A stretch of DNA of 64,000 nt from Lewinella sp. W8. Lineage in GTDB: Bacteria > Bacteroidota > Bacteroidia > Chitinophagales > Saprospiraceae. The notes beneath the pieces were generated by a model. That model was not told where the DNA came from and did not search any database. It was given only the letters and a program-made list of their open reading frames with translations. This document shows positions 63,641 through 64,000 of this stretch, piece after piece. Position 1 is the first letter of the stretch. Each line of letters begins with the position of its first letter. Location: NCBI RefSeq assembly GCF_004375085.3, contig NZ_SNAQ03000002.1:372001-436000 (forward strand), read 5' to 3'. Made by a program: the position numbers and the translations under genes.

Positions 63641-64000
63641 TTACTCCTCGTCGAGCTTGTACTTGCTCAGGTCCATCCCGAAGGTGAGGCCCTTTTCTAC
63701 GAGAAGTTCTTCAATTTCTACGAGTGATTTCTTACCGAAGTTGCGGAACTTCAGCAGCTCGTGGGTATCGTACTTAACCAGTTCTCCGAGGCTGTTGATT
63801 TTAGCCGCTTTGAGACAGTTATAAGCACGTACGGAGAGGTCCAGATCCTCGAGGCTCGTCTTGAGCAGTTTGCGCATGTGGAGGATATGCTCGTCCACGA
63901 TGGTTTCCTCACGGGTGGTGGCCGTGTGGAGCTCAATGGCTTCGTTGGTGATCAGGGCGAGGTGCTGGATCAGAATACGAGCGGCCTCCCGTACGGCATC
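63641..64000 (-). CDS. rpoA: DNA-directed RNA polymerase subunit alpha (C-terminal part, truncated by window)
   Basis: The frame runs off the end of the window and covers 119 codons plus the stop. It includes the linker and the alpha-CTD: LLKTSLEDLDLSVRAYNCLKAAKINSLGELVKYDTHELLKFRNFGKKSLVEIEELLVEKGLTFGM, with the helix-hairpin-helix pair that binds UP-element DNA and activators. The upstream part (DAVREAARILIQHLALITNEAIELH) is the end of the N-terminal domain. A second in-frame Met near 63898 is internal. It precedes rplQ in the standard order. Confidence 0.97.
   Translation of the reverse strand, partial: DAVREAARILIQHLALITNEAIELHTATTREETIVDEHILHMRKLLKTSLEDLDLSVRAYNCLKAAKINSLGELVKYDTHELLKFRNFGKKSLVEIEELLVEKGLTFGMDLSKYKLDEE

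Overview
The window looks like a chromosomal segment of a fairly GC-rich member of the Bacteroidota, most likely from the Lewinella/Saprospiria side of the phylum (inference). The reasons are a single-polypeptide SecDF, several secreted proteins ending in type IX secretion (T9SS) sorting domains, carboxypeptidase-regulatory (CarboxypepD_reg) domains, a CzcA-CzcC fusion, BlaI/M56 regulation, and -7 promoter elements of the Bacteroidota TAnnTTTG type, in this window often TAYCTTYS. No phage, plasmid or CRISPR signature was found. The only mobile element is a RAYT/IS200-like transposase flanked by REP-like palindromes.

Layout. 0-5 kb (minus strand): a DUF1905/YdeI-like protein, a DmpA-type P1 peptidase and a three-gene MacAB/Lol-like ABC efflux operon (adaptor lipoprotein, permease, ATPase). 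5.2-8 kb: a SUMF1-domain secreted protein coupled to a T9SS protein made of 26-residue GGGxGDGFD repeats. 8.1-20 kb: queE, a flavodoxin-like protein, a sodium:solute symporter followed by a 5'-truncated DUF2306 remnant, a lipoprotein trehalase, an M6-like metalloprotease lipoprotein, an amidohydrolase and a GH3 glycosidase. 20-23.3 kb: a flotillin/NfeD pair and a tandem-repeat block. 23.3-26 kb: a BlaI repressor with three contiguous operators and its M56 (BlaR1-like) partner, which carries a duplicated C-terminal plug-like domain.

26-33.5 kb: a TRIC-type channel with a 2-hydroxyacid dehydrogenase, a PA2169-type four-helix protein, an XRE regulator, a four-gene unit (purU, a LolD-like ATPase, DUF389, small MscS) and an Hsp20. 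33.6-41.7 kb: tRNA-Glu(UUC), a heavy-metal RND efflux operon (CzcB-like adaptor and CzcA-CzcC fusion) and metG. 42-48.2 kb: a second sodium:solute symporter, the RAYT unit and secDF with a structured leader. 48.5-54.4 kb: an MBL-fold hydrolase, an orphan membrane protein and a coupled DUF885 peptidase / Na+-dependent amino-acid transporter / EamA exporter set. 54.5-62.5 kb: a same-strand cluster of ECF sigma factor, membrane TPR anti-sigma-like protein, T9SS subtilisin, TPR-CHAT protease and a CxxC/CarboxypepD_reg surface protein. 62.9-64 kb: rplQ and the 3' end of rpoA.

The most interesting unexplained signals are the sigma/anti-sigma/subtilase/CHAT operon; an interspersed ~20-bp motif with core GGAGCGCAGGTGCC (at least ten copies, inside and between genes, in different reading frames); and octanucleotide TCTGTTAG/TCTGTTGG arrays that lie next to that motif at two or three sites.
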